Assembly (NCBI GenBank): GCA_038049695.1
Contig: CP142452.1
Span: 81,696,501-81,760,500 of the forward strand
Length of the DNA: 64,000 bases
From: Cinnamomum chago
Taxonomy: Eukaryota > Streptophyta > Magnoliopsida > Laurales > Lauraceae
Reading direction: 5' to 3'
Each line of letters starts with the position of its first letter. Position 1 is the first letter of the stretch. Positions 11,045 to 19,760 of this stretch are shown here, piece by piece. The position numbers were made by a program, and so were the translations under genes. Under the pieces are notes generated by a model that made no database searches, had not been told where the DNA came from, and was given only the letters and a program-made list of their open reading frames with translations.

Positions 11045-11476
11045 TAGTCGATATCGACTATTACTATAGTCGATATCGACTATTACTATAGTCGATATCG
11101 ACTATTTAACTGAAACATAAAAAATACAGTCATAGTCGATATCGACTATCATTATAGTCGATATCGACTATTTAACTGAAACATGAAAAACACAGTCATA
11201 GTCGATATCGACTATTTAACTGAAACATGAAAAACAGTCATAGTCGATATCGATTATCACTATAGTCGCTATCGACTATTTAACTGGAACATGAAAAACA
11301 CAGTCATAGTCGATATCGACTATAGTAATAGTCGATATCGACTATTTAACTGAAACATGAAAAACACAGTCATAGTCGATATCGACTATAGTAATAGTCG
11401 ATATCGACTATTTAACTGAAACATGAAAAACACAGTCATAGTCGATATCGACTATTACTATAGTCGATATCGACTA
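11045..11476. repeat. Array of 14 copies of a 16-bp palindrome between the convergent MULE genes
   Basis: TAGTCGATATCGACTA starts at 11045, 11067, 11089, 11133, 11155, 11199, 11241, 11263, 11307, 11329, 11373, 11395, 11439 and 11461. Twelve copies are perfect; those at 11241 and 11263 have one change each. Copies mostly come in pairs 22 bp apart, separated by an AT-rich spacer (ACTGAAACATGAAAAACAC), giving a higher-order unit of about 66 bp. Each site is self-complementary, so the array could fold into many hairpins or present many dimer-binding sites. It lies 3' of both genes. Confidence 0.95.
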
Positions 11477-11807
11477 TTTAACTGACTATAAGCTGAAAAA
11501 ACAGTCATAGTCACTGGAACTTAGAAAAACAGTCATATGATGAAACAAAACAACTACGTTTTTTTGGCGAATATTTAGCGAATAATATCTCAATAAGGCT
11601 GGAAAAAATTAAACCATTTGCATCCCCAAGAAATTAAGAGAGTTTTCAACATATATTAACCCCAAAAAGGGAGTGCATCCTTACAAAAAAAAAGACATGT
11701 GCAATACAACACAATTATGCCCTTCCAAAAAATGCTTCAACAAAATGTACAAGGCCCTTCACGGCAACATCTTCTATCACATTTATACAAAATACTAACA
11801 CCGTCCC
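11477..11807. other. Noncoding DNA between the two MULE repeat arrays
   Basis: No gene is seen. It contains decayed half-copies of the palindrome spacer (ACAGTCATAGTCAC) near 11500, then AT-rich DNA leading into the 103-bp repeats. It is probably the 3' untranslated or terminator region of the transposase. Confidence 0.5.
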
Positions 11808-12146
11808 TTGACTCTTGCATTCCCCTTCCAAAAAATCCCCATCAGTAGACTATACACTGTCCAGATTGTTGTTATACAAAATACCAACACCAACCAAAAA
11901 GGAGTTCACGTTGACTCTTGCATTCCCCTTCCATCTTCAATGCTTCAGTAGACTATACACTGTCCAGATTGCTGTTATACAAAATACCAACACCAACCAA
12001 AAAGGAGTTCACGTTGACTCTTGCATTCCCCTTCCATCTTCAATGCTTCAGTAGACTATACACTGTCCAGATTGCTGTTATACAAAATACCAACACCAAC
12101 AAAAAAGGAGTTCACGTTGACTCTTGCATTCCCCTTCCATCTTCAA
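11808..12146. repeat. 103-bp tandem repeat abutting the transposase stop codon
   Basis: The anchor AGTAGACTATACACTGTCC occurs at 11844, 11947 and 12050, exactly 103 bp apart, with near-identical units containing GGAGTTCACGTTGACTCTTG. About three copies are present plus edges. The last copy ends at the TGA of the transposase (12143-12145 read in reverse), so the array forms the start of its 3' untranslated region. Confidence 0.93.
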
Positions 12147-14728
12147 ATTTGCGCAGGTGGATTGCGGCAACTTTGTCGATTATGCCCCCTCTCCTTACAG
12201 TTACCACAGGTGACTACCTTCCGTTGGCGGCCACAATCCTCGGACCGAATCCTATTCTTCTTTGGCCGCCCTGGCTGTTTAGTAGCTCGTGGTGGCAAAA
12301 CTCGTTCATCAGATGTGTGCTCCCATTGTTTACTGTCTCGGGTAGCATGCAACACTTCACTATATGTCGTACGATACACACTTGATAGGTACCAATGTTC
12401 GCAGAATTCATATGGATCATAGTTTCGAACTCGCATTGAAGCCAATGCATGAGAACACGGGATCCCCAAAATCTCCCATTTTCGACATGTGCAAGTCTTG
12501 CGTTCAAGATCGACGACGTCCACATACTCCGCAGATTGTACCTGAAACTCGACTAGACCAGCCACACGAACATGCAATCGTCGCGCTTCTTCACTTTCTT
12601 TTTCCAAAACTTTCTCCGCATAAGGTGTTAGACGGCTTGTAATTGCTTCCGACTCAAGATGACGCTTCTGGTAAAATTCCATTAGCTTGGCCCGTATTTC
12701 CTCGACCTGTTTTGTAATAGGAAGGACCCTTGTATCCTTTAAGAGGCCATTTGTGCATTCTGCAGCGTTACTAGTGAGCATGTCATACCGCCGTCCTTCT
12801 ACATGTGCATTAGCCCAACGTTGCCTTCCAATTGAATCAATGTAAGTGAATGCCTCTTGGCTGACTGCCCGAATATCGGTCATATATGCATCATACTCAA
12901 ACGGCCTGTTTGCTTTGGCAGCACGCCAAAATTTCATAACAATTGCCGCATCACTGAAAGTTACCCTAATATTCTCGGCAATGTGACGGCAACAATAACA
13001 ATGCCTTGCGGAGGGTATGGTGTTCAAGAGCGCCGGAATAAGACCCTTTTGACGGTCCGACACAATAGTCAAATTATTAGGCTCACCCAGCGCTATATGT
13101 AGGTTTGCAAGGAACCACTCCCAACTATCACGTCGTTCTGCTTCCGCGAAGGCAAAAGCGATGGGGAGAAGCTTATGATTGGCATCGTGTGTAACAGCAA
13201 CGAGCAAGACACCGGGATACTTCCCTCGGAGATGTGTCCCATCTATAGCAATCATTGGTCTGCACGTACTAATGAAAGACCTTAGACAAACTCCGAATGC
13301 CCAAAAAAATCTTCTGAAACGGTCCTCAGATGTGGTGTCTATGTTCGTTATTGTGCCTGGATTGGTCCTCTGCAGTTCAATACAGTAACTAGGCAGCATT
13401 TGAAATGACTCTTCGTAAGAGCCTCGCACTGCACGCAGGGCTATCTCCTTTGCTACATGTGCCTTCCTATAACTAATAGTTGTCCCATATTCCATTTGGT
13501 AGTCGTTCATGATCTCTTTTGGTTTAAGATTGACATTTTGTCGGACTCTATCCATGATGAACTCCGAAATTAGCAATGCTGACGCCTGTTTATGTGCCAT
13601 TCCCATCATTGGCTTCGAGCATCTATGGACAGGATTATACGTACGCACTTTGAATTGTGGTCCTGATTCCACGATAGAGGCATGAATGCGCCAAGGGCAA
13701 TTCTGATCTTTACAGCATGCTGTCACCTTGTACATGTTTGTCTTCAAGTGCTTCAGAGTAAAGTTTCCATAAATTGCGAACTTAGCCACAGTCTTCCGGA
13801 ATGTGTCACGATCAGGGAATTCACGGCCAACCCACATTTCACGTGCTGAATTGTTTCCAATGTCTACATTCGATTTTTCAGGTACCATGTTGTCGATGAA
13901 ATTAACACCTGAATGTTCACTTGAAGGACATGCATTGTTGATTGGATTAGCCCCGGCAACGTTGCTTTTGTGCGAGCCCATCACAATCACTGGAATTTGT
14001 CCGGTGAAAATATTTTCATCAAAATAATTCTCATCACCATACTCTGCCCCATCGTCTATATTATCAACATCTATTTCTTGACCTAAGGTATGATGCGGAC
14101 TTGTAATGTTTCGAACAATCGAAAAATGCATGTCATTATCTTCTTGGAGATCAACTGTAGGAAGCTCTGGAACGACTGTCCTATCTTGCACTTCTTTTCC
14201 CTTGCAATTTATCAATACACTCTTTGATTTTCGAAGTAAACATTGATGCTTTTCATTCCTCTGAAACCTACAGTGCATCAACATATAAGGGATTGGGATT
14301 AATATTTGATAAAGTATAATCCAAGAATACAACAAATTGACAAAGTATAATTTAGAATACAACAAATTGACATACCCATATTGTTCTCTTCCTTTACATT
14401 GTCCATTGTTCGGACTCTTAGAAACATATAAGTAGATCCCATTTGTATCCTGACCCGATGCTTTGATCATTCTGTTCACATCATTATCATCTTCAATGCT
14501 AGCCAGTGAAAATGCACGTCCATTGTGATGAAGGTATTGTATGCTTAAACTTTTAGTAGATGAATCCCAATTAGATGCTTTAATTGCTTCGCCAACCAAT
14601 GACCCATATGTTATGCCAGTTGATAAATACCTCATCTTCTGCTTTCCTCCGTTATAGACGGGACGCATAATATCAAATTCAAAGTTTCCATCGTAGTGGA
14701 ATATGATTAGAACCTCGCAATCTGACAT
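12143..14728 (-). CDS. MURA-type MULE transposase
   Basis: The reading frame is open for 861 codons. A probable intron (14268-14375, donor GTATG, acceptor CTGTAG, 108 bp, no stop) would leave 825 aa in the same frame. In unspliced numbering: a PB1-like N-terminal region (about 5-105); an acidic linker; the MuDR-type zinc-binding DNA-binding domain (about 299-372, WVGREF to NPVHRCSK); and a DDE catalytic core with Asp496 (AIDGTHL), Asp558 (IVSDRQKG) and Glu657 (SNAAECTNG), with C and H residues in ARHCYCCRHI. A SWIM zinc finger follows (Cys746, Cys748, Cys758, His760), then a basic GRPKKNR stretch and a CCHC knuckle (Cys841, Cys844, His849, Cys854). All key residues are present, so the protein looks functional. 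It cuts and joins the element's TIRs in the nucleus. The ATG at 14728 directly follows an ACAG acceptor of a leader intron. Confidence 0.95.
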   Translation of the reverse strand: MSDCEVLIIFHYDGNFEFDIMRPVYNGGKQKMRYLSTGITYGSLVGEAIKASNWDSSTKSLSIQYLHHNGRAFSLASIEDDNDVNRMIKASGQDTNGIYLYVSKSPNNGQCKGREQYGYVNLLYSKLYFVNLLYSWIILYQILIPIPYMLMHCRFQRNEKHQCLLRKSKSVLINCKGKEVQDRTVVPELPTVDLQEDNDMHFSIVRNITSPHHTLGQEIDVDNIDDGAEYGDENYFDENIFTGQIPVIVMGSHKSNVAGANPINNACPSSEHSGVNFIDNMVPEKSNVDIGNNSAREMWVGREFPDRDTFRKTVAKFAIYGNFTLKHLKTNMYKVTACCKDQNCPWRIHASIVESGPQFKVRTYNPVHRCSKPMMGMAHKQASALLISEFIMDRVRQNVNLKPKEIMNDYQMEYGTTISYRKAHVAKEIALRAVRGSYEESFQMLPSYCIELQRTNPGTITNIDTTSEDRFRRFFWAFGVCLRSFISTCRPMIAIDGTHLRGKYPGVLLVAVTHDANHKLLPIAFAFAEAERRDSWEWFLANLHIALGEPNNLTIVSDRQKGLIPALLNTIPSARHCYCCRHIAENIRVTFSDAAIVMKFWRAAKANRPFEYDAYMTDIRAVSQEAFTYIDSIGRQRWANAHVEGRRYDMLTSNAAECTNGLLKDTRVLPITKQVEEIRAKLMEFYQKRHLESEAITSRLTPYAEKVLEKESEEARRLHVRVAGLVEFQVQSAEYVDVVDLERKTCTCRKWEILGIPCSHALASMRVRNYDPYEFCEHWYLSSVYRTTYSEVLHATRDSKQWEHTSDERVLPPRATKQPGRPKKNRIRSEDCGRQRKVVTCGNCKERGHNRQSCRNPPAQI

Positions 14729-15668
14729 GCTGTTTATAAATATAAAATTAGTTTATAATAGTGATAGGAATGAAAGGTAAATTGTATACATAAACAGTGC
14801 CCATGGTGAAAGGCCAAATGTATGTTTAAAGTAAATGCATTGTGATATTATAAGGGTGTACTAATTGTATTGTTAAACAATGCCATACAGAGATTATGCG
14901 CATTTTAAACCCTCAACCAAAAAGGGATTATGAAAACTAAATAAGATAGTGTAACTGTTGGAGCATATCCACCTTTTATAACAATTTCATGGGACAAGGC
15001 AAATGTGCTGTTACAATATCTAAAACTTGTAAAAGGAAATAGATGAAAATGAATTAACATGGGGCATAAATGTTATGTTTTAGTTTGGGTTAGGATAAAT
15101 AATACAGTGAAGAAGAGAAGTGATTTCTTTATTGTCAAATACATGTAAATTTAAAACCCTAAACCCAAAAACGTATGTACAAATTAAAGATGGTAGTGTC
15201 ACTTTAGGAGCAAATATCCACCGTTCAAAACTCTAGATGCACTTGGGTGCCATTTTCTGGGATAGTAAAAAAATTGCACATTTAAAACCCTAAACCCAAA
15301 AACGTATGGAAAATCAAAGGTGGATGTGTTTTTTTCGGAGCAAATATCCACCGTTCACAACTCTAGATGCACTTGGGTGCCATCTTCTTGGACAGAGCAA
15401 GATCGTTCATTACTTGTCTAGGGCTGGTAACATATAAAAGGAAGAATATGAATCAACAAGTTGGGTGAATGAAAAGTTTTGGGGAAACTATCAAAACTAA
15501 TAATAAAGATTCAAGTGTGTACCTACCTCTTAAAGGAGTGCAACCACCACCCTTAATGGAGTGAATAAAGAGCTGCAACTCTTGTTCATCGCCAGGCTTG
15601 CAGACGTGAGACGAACGATGAAAAGGGGAAAACAAGATGCGAAACTGGGTATGTAACTTATGAATGAG
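14729..15668 (-). promoter_or_regulatory. Transposase leader: 5' untranslated exon and leader intron
   Basis: On the minus strand a donor AGAG/GTAGGT lies at 15526-15527 and an acceptor AAACAG at 14730, one base before the start codon. This predicts a 797-bp leader intron (14730-15526) and an untranslated exon from about 15527 towards 15650, just inside the right TIR. It matches MuDR-type elements, whose genes start within or next to the TIRs. The intron holds a duplicated block at 15158-15403. Confidence 0.55.
15158..15403. repeat. ~120-bp tandem duplication in the transposase leader intron
   Basis: Two adjacent blocks begin ATTTAAAACCCTAAACCC and end near AGATGCACTTGGGTGCCAT (first ending about 15263, second about 15403). 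They differ at roughly ten positions. Each carries the telobox-like word AAACCCTAAACCC. Confidence 0.85.
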
Positions 15669-15806
15669 CGTCGATATCGACTATAGCGCTAAAAGACAAA
15701 AAAAAAAAGTGAAACGTAACTTTAGGGCCACTTCTGTCTGTAAGATTTTATTGGGTCTAAATTCATTAATAGTATGTTTAAAGGGGTTTTTCCCGTTAAA
15801 ACCCCT
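15669..15806 (-). repeat. Right terminal inverted repeat of the MULE
   Basis: In reverse complement this opens with the same 24-bp hairpin as the left end, then GACCCAATAAA and CAGACAGAAGTGG, and ends with the palindrome copy at 15670-15684. Identity with the left repeat beyond the first 24 bp is imperfect. Confidence 0.85.
15670..15684. promoter_or_regulatory. Right subterminal copy of the 16-bp palindrome (damaged)
   Basis: GTCGATATCGACTAT remains; the outermost bases on one side differ. It begins 123 bp from the right end, mirroring the left copy at 122 bp. The equal spacing argues that the position matters to the element. Confidence 0.65.
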
Positions 15807-16979
15807 ATATATTATATACACCAAAGAAGAAAAGTCTCAATGCTGAACCTGGTTAGCTAAGCCTGTGTTTAAATAATTTACAAAAAGGTATAAAACTTTT
15901 GGCCCATTTTTTTTTAAATAAAAAGTTTATGAAGATTTGAATATTTCAAAAAGGTATAAAATTTCTCTGCAATTGTCTCAATCAAGTCCTTTCCATAAAA
16001 AGGAAATTTTAGAAAATGAGAAAAATAATCTTATATCATTTTTCAAAATTTTCCTTTAATAAATCATTTAAGAGGAATGATTGAGTCCGACTCAAATGAC
16101 CTTGTGGTGCACATTTCAATTACCTTTATGCATGGATGGTTAGAAAAAATGGGATTCCAAATGATTAAAAACTATCTTCAATAAATGATTATGATCATCA
16201 AAACCAAAATGACAAGTTTTAGGCAGTAGTGAGGTTAAGAAAAGACAAAAACCTATTATACGCTTGAGTACTTTTGTCATTTCTCAAAAATTTATGAAGA
16301 GAACTTGGTTGAAAGGATTTTGAAAAACTTCTTTACTTTCTTGAAAATAAGCCAAATGTTTTATAGTTTCTTGAGATTTTTCATATACAAAATAATGTAA
16401 AGTAAATGTTAAAACAGTGAAATAGGTAACGGTGGTGTAACTTTTCGTTTGTTTTTATACCATAAAGTAATTTGAATGAGGAGGGAGACAAACTAAAAGG
16501 AGAGGAGTGGGATGAAAAGTCAAGAGTTAGGAAAGTAATTACTGTGTATTTTAAAGTAAAAGGTCTTGGCAGCTGAAAAAACAACTTCTTGTCACTAATC
16601 AAATATGGATGAAGTAAAAAAAAAAATTACTGACTGATGGAATTACTCTCCCATGGTTTTACTTTACCTAAAAAAAATCCCACATAAAGGAAGGGTGTTC
16701 ATTTTGGTGAAATTTGGGGAAATCCCATATAATGGTAGGGTGTTCATTTTGGTGGACCCCAATATGGGCACATGGGTTGGAACCATCATACGGCGGGTTC
16801 CATTGGGTCCTAAGCATCGTGTGTCAAACTATTCCATTGGGTTACATTTGTGGGTAAGCTGTTTCTCTCGAGTCCAAGTGACCGTTCTCTGAGTCCATGC
16901 GTAGGGATACAATCATACAAAGTACCAGCCCCTTGTTTTCCAAAAATAGAAAAGAAAAGTGCCAAACCATATGACTGAG
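15807..16979. other. Gene-free right flank of the MULE
   Basis: No gene is seen. A short direct repeat (AGGGTGTTCATTTTGGTG) occurs twice near 16694 and 16737. The rest is AT-rich without recognisable ends or motifs. Confidence 0.5.
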
Positions 16980-16991
16980 GATCATGAGTCC

Positions 16992-17174
16992 AACTCCAAC
17001 GGATAGCCCAGTTGGCCTAGGACCACGGTTTACATCCGGAGATTGTATGTTAGAAACTGCAGTACTATATTGGGGTTACAGGGGAGTTTATCCAACTTCC
17101 CTCTGGACCCGGCGGGATTAGTCTAGCCCAAATAAGTGAAAACCCTTAGATAGCAAAAAAAAAAAAAAAAAAAA
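16992..17174 (+). mobile_element. tRNA-derived SINE with poly(A) tail (copy A)
   Basis: A polymerase III A box is visible (TAGCCCAGTTGG, about 17003-17014) and a worn B box (GTTAGAAAC). The body ends in GGGATTAGTCTAGCCCAAA and a run of about 20 A at 17155-17174. Flanking 12-mers GATCATGAGTCC (16980-16991) and GATCTCGAGTCC (17175-17186) match at 10 of 12 positions and look like the target duplication. A related copy lies at about 59513. Confidence 0.75.
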
Positions 17175-17186
17175 GATCTCGAGTCC

Positions 17187-18826
17187 GTTTGATGAAAGGT
17201 CACATAGTCCATTTGAATGAAGGCCTACTAACCCTTTTGAAGAAGAGTCACGATGCATTTGAATAAGGCTTACCTATTGCTGACTTGTTCAACAAAATGA
17301 CCTGTGAAAACGATCTAAGAAGAGTGGCTTAGTAGTGCAATTTAATGCATTTTTCTTTACTTCCCTTCTAGATTTCTCCCCATCAAGGATACCCCCACCA
17401 ACAGGCAGTGACTCCAACTCAACAAGACCAGCTCAGTTCCTCTTATTGGACGTGCTATCAACTCTATTCTATCTTATTGGAATACTTGTCTTGTCAATCA
17501 AAAGACAAGAACATTGAAAATTCCATTTCACTTGTTATTGAGCCTCCTGACCTCCTCTACATCATCTTTACATCTGTTTTATATTTGTGGTTCCTCAACA
17601 GTGTTATCTCTTTTTTTTTCTTTCTTTCTTTCTTTCATTTCGTGAGCATACGTGAGACTTAATTTAATTAATACCATTGGTGTGTCAATGACTGTCCAAA
17701 ATAAAGAAGATTACAATCTTTATACTTTTTAAGAAAAATAAAAGATATATTGGTGTGGAATCATGGACAACTCATCCCAATATAAAGCATTTTACTAACA
17801 TCTATGATAATTTTCATATCCCTCTCTCATCTGACATGATATGATAAAGTTCCCCTGTTAAATATTTTTCATACCCATAAAAGTACACACAACCTAAGAT
17901 ATTTCTTCAGAAAAGTATCAAAAATTGTAATTAGGTGGCCCTAGTGGGAATTGTTATTACTTTTAGTTGCAGCCAGAAAAAGCGTAATAATAACTGAAAC
18001 AGAGCAGGGACTGGTATGCACATGGAGTGGGGTTTGGTTTGCTTTTATTTCAAGGAATGGTGTCCTTTTACCCCTGTTGTGGGTTAAACTCATGGGGTTC
18101 ATAGGCCCATAACAATAATTAGAATAATACACTAGGTTGCATGTCACATTAGGACAGACCTCAGGGAATGACACAAATCTTGTGTTTCAAATTTGACTTA
18201 GGTCAAAGGACTTATCCTTCCACCTTGGATGGTCCATAGTACTAGTTATCTTTGATTGTCAGCAAAACCATTTACAATGTTTTCACTTTTGTTTCTGCAT
18301 TCACTTTCGCTTTCACTTCACTCGCAAGTGTTTGGCATAAGAGCTGGAACTTGAACACATCCAGATCATGAGCTTCAAGTTAAAGAACAATGAAGGTGAC
18401 AGTAACTTGAGATTCACAGGTCCTATCCAACATCGTACAGAATTGTGACATTTCCAAATAAAAAGGTTTGAATTTGTTAACTAAGTATCTACCATAAACA
18501 GATACTTGGTGAATATTTGCTTAGTAGTTATAATGGGTCACGTAGAATTACTTTGGTTGTTATATGTCCTCTTAACCTTAAATATTTTATACCTTATATG
18601 AAGGCCTTCCACTTCGAGTCCCTTTCAAACATTTTGTTTCACCTAATATGAAAAGGAGAAAAATTACTCCCTCTTGCTGCCAAATATGTTGTGACTGCCT
18701 ATGTAATGTTGTTTCTTTTTATGATTAATCACAACATCCAATAAAAGACAACAAAAGAAACAACACCATTCAATTCTCCATTCTGACATGAAGACCCAAA
18801 CCCAACTCAGTCACTGATTGGGCTTA
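17187..18826. other. Gene-free intergenic DNA
   Basis: I see no coding region, RNA gene or clear element ends. It contains short pyrimidine runs (about 17610-17640) and scattered frames below 90 codons without recognisable features. Confidence 0.5.
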
Positions 18827-18831
18827 CATTC

Positions 18832-19755
18832 TGTTAGGTATTTTAGTGTTGGTAAAATTTATGGGTTAGACAAAACTTTATGTCTTTTGAGTTGTAATGT
18901 TTTTTAGAAAATGACTCTGTAGAATAGAAGATTGGAAGGACTCAGAAGAAGAAAGTTTAAAAGAATTAGAAGAAGAAAGCCGGAGAAACATAGCTGAATT
19001 TCCGAATCATCCAGAATGGGGTCCGCTCGAGCGAATGCAACATAGAAAGCCCAAACACACTGACAGAATATTTTTATGTTAAGACAAAACCTCATCCGCT
19101 CGAGCGGATGGTGGGTCTGCTCAAGCGGACAGGTGCAGGAATTTTGGGAAAGTCTCTATTCTGATCCGAATTAGTTTCCTTTGAAACTATCTTTCATAGT
19201 TTAAGTCATACTTGTGCACTAAGTCTAAGGCACGAATTTGAGGCGATTTATAGGGTGTTTCTCTCAACCCTAGAGACACACACACAACTCTTATTAATCT
19301 GAGTCAGAGATATCTTAGAGAGAGTTTATTCTCTAGAGTCATTGAGAGACTATTCTGAATGACTGCTCTAGAAGGTTGTTGTTGCTTCTACTCTTCTTGT
19401 AGAAGATTGATCATCTTGATTGACAAGGTACGAGGAGATCAAGTAAGGAGAACGGGGCATGGTGGATGTAGTGTCAGTGGATTCTTCGTAAGAACAACTA
19501 TAGTCCTTAGGTCAAGGTACAGACTGAGGTAAAGGAGTTTGTGAGTATATCTTGTAACCGTTCGTGAACTCTTGATTTCTAGTTCGTGGTTTTTCTCCCC
19601 GAATAGGATTTTCACGCTAAATATTGTGTCTGCCTTCTTTTAATGTGTGATTGGTAGATAGCTAGTTCTATATTGCCTGATTGGTTTATTTCCGCTACAT
19701 TATTTGGTTAATTTAGAACTAGTAATCCATTCTTGTAGCCCTCAAGGAAATTTCA
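18832..19755. mobile_element. Solo LTR (Copia-like)
   Basis: It starts TGTTAGG and ends ATTTCA. It is flanked by a perfect 5-bp duplication CATTC (18827-18831 and 19756-19760). The 924-bp body has the build of a plant Copia LTR, with a CT-rich transcribed part followed by leader-like sequence. No primer-binding site, polypurine tract or second LTR follows, so the interior was lost by LTR recombination. Inside are a near-palindrome TCCGCTCGAGCGGA (about 19094) and diverged copies nearby. Family assignment is tentative. Confidence 0.85.
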
Positions 19756-19760
19756 CATTC

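Larger units (their letters stand above)
3643..15806. mobile_element. Complete Mutator-like element (MULE) with PMD-Ulp1 gene, MURA transposase and captured cyclin fragment
   Basis: The ends are matching inverted repeats: AGGGGTTTTAACGGG at 3643, with its reverse complement ending at 15806. Similarity continues inward for about 140 bp (for example GACCCAATAAA and CAGACAGAAGTGG on both sides). Inside are an intact MURA-type transposase on the minus strand and a PMD-Ulp1 gene on the plus strand, convergent as in MuDR, where mudrA and mudrB are each driven from a TIR. MULEs carrying Ulp1-like proteases are a known plant group. The flanks are very AT-rich, so the target duplication is unclear: ATATATATT on the left against ATATATTAT on the right, or a shared ATTATATA offset by a few bases. 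The element measures 12,164 bp. It also carries a palindrome array, three sets of tandem repeats and a cyclin D gene fragment. Confidence 0.88.

Noticed and set aside
11045-11476. CRISPR-like array of regular repeats
   Set aside because: Plant nuclear DNA. The repeat is a 16-bp perfect palindrome with similar spacers, no cas genes, and copies at transposon ends.
17000-17060. tRNA gene suggested by A and B boxes (also at 59515)
   Set aside because: Neither folds as a full cloverleaf by eye. Both lead into a shared SINE body, and one ends in poly(A).
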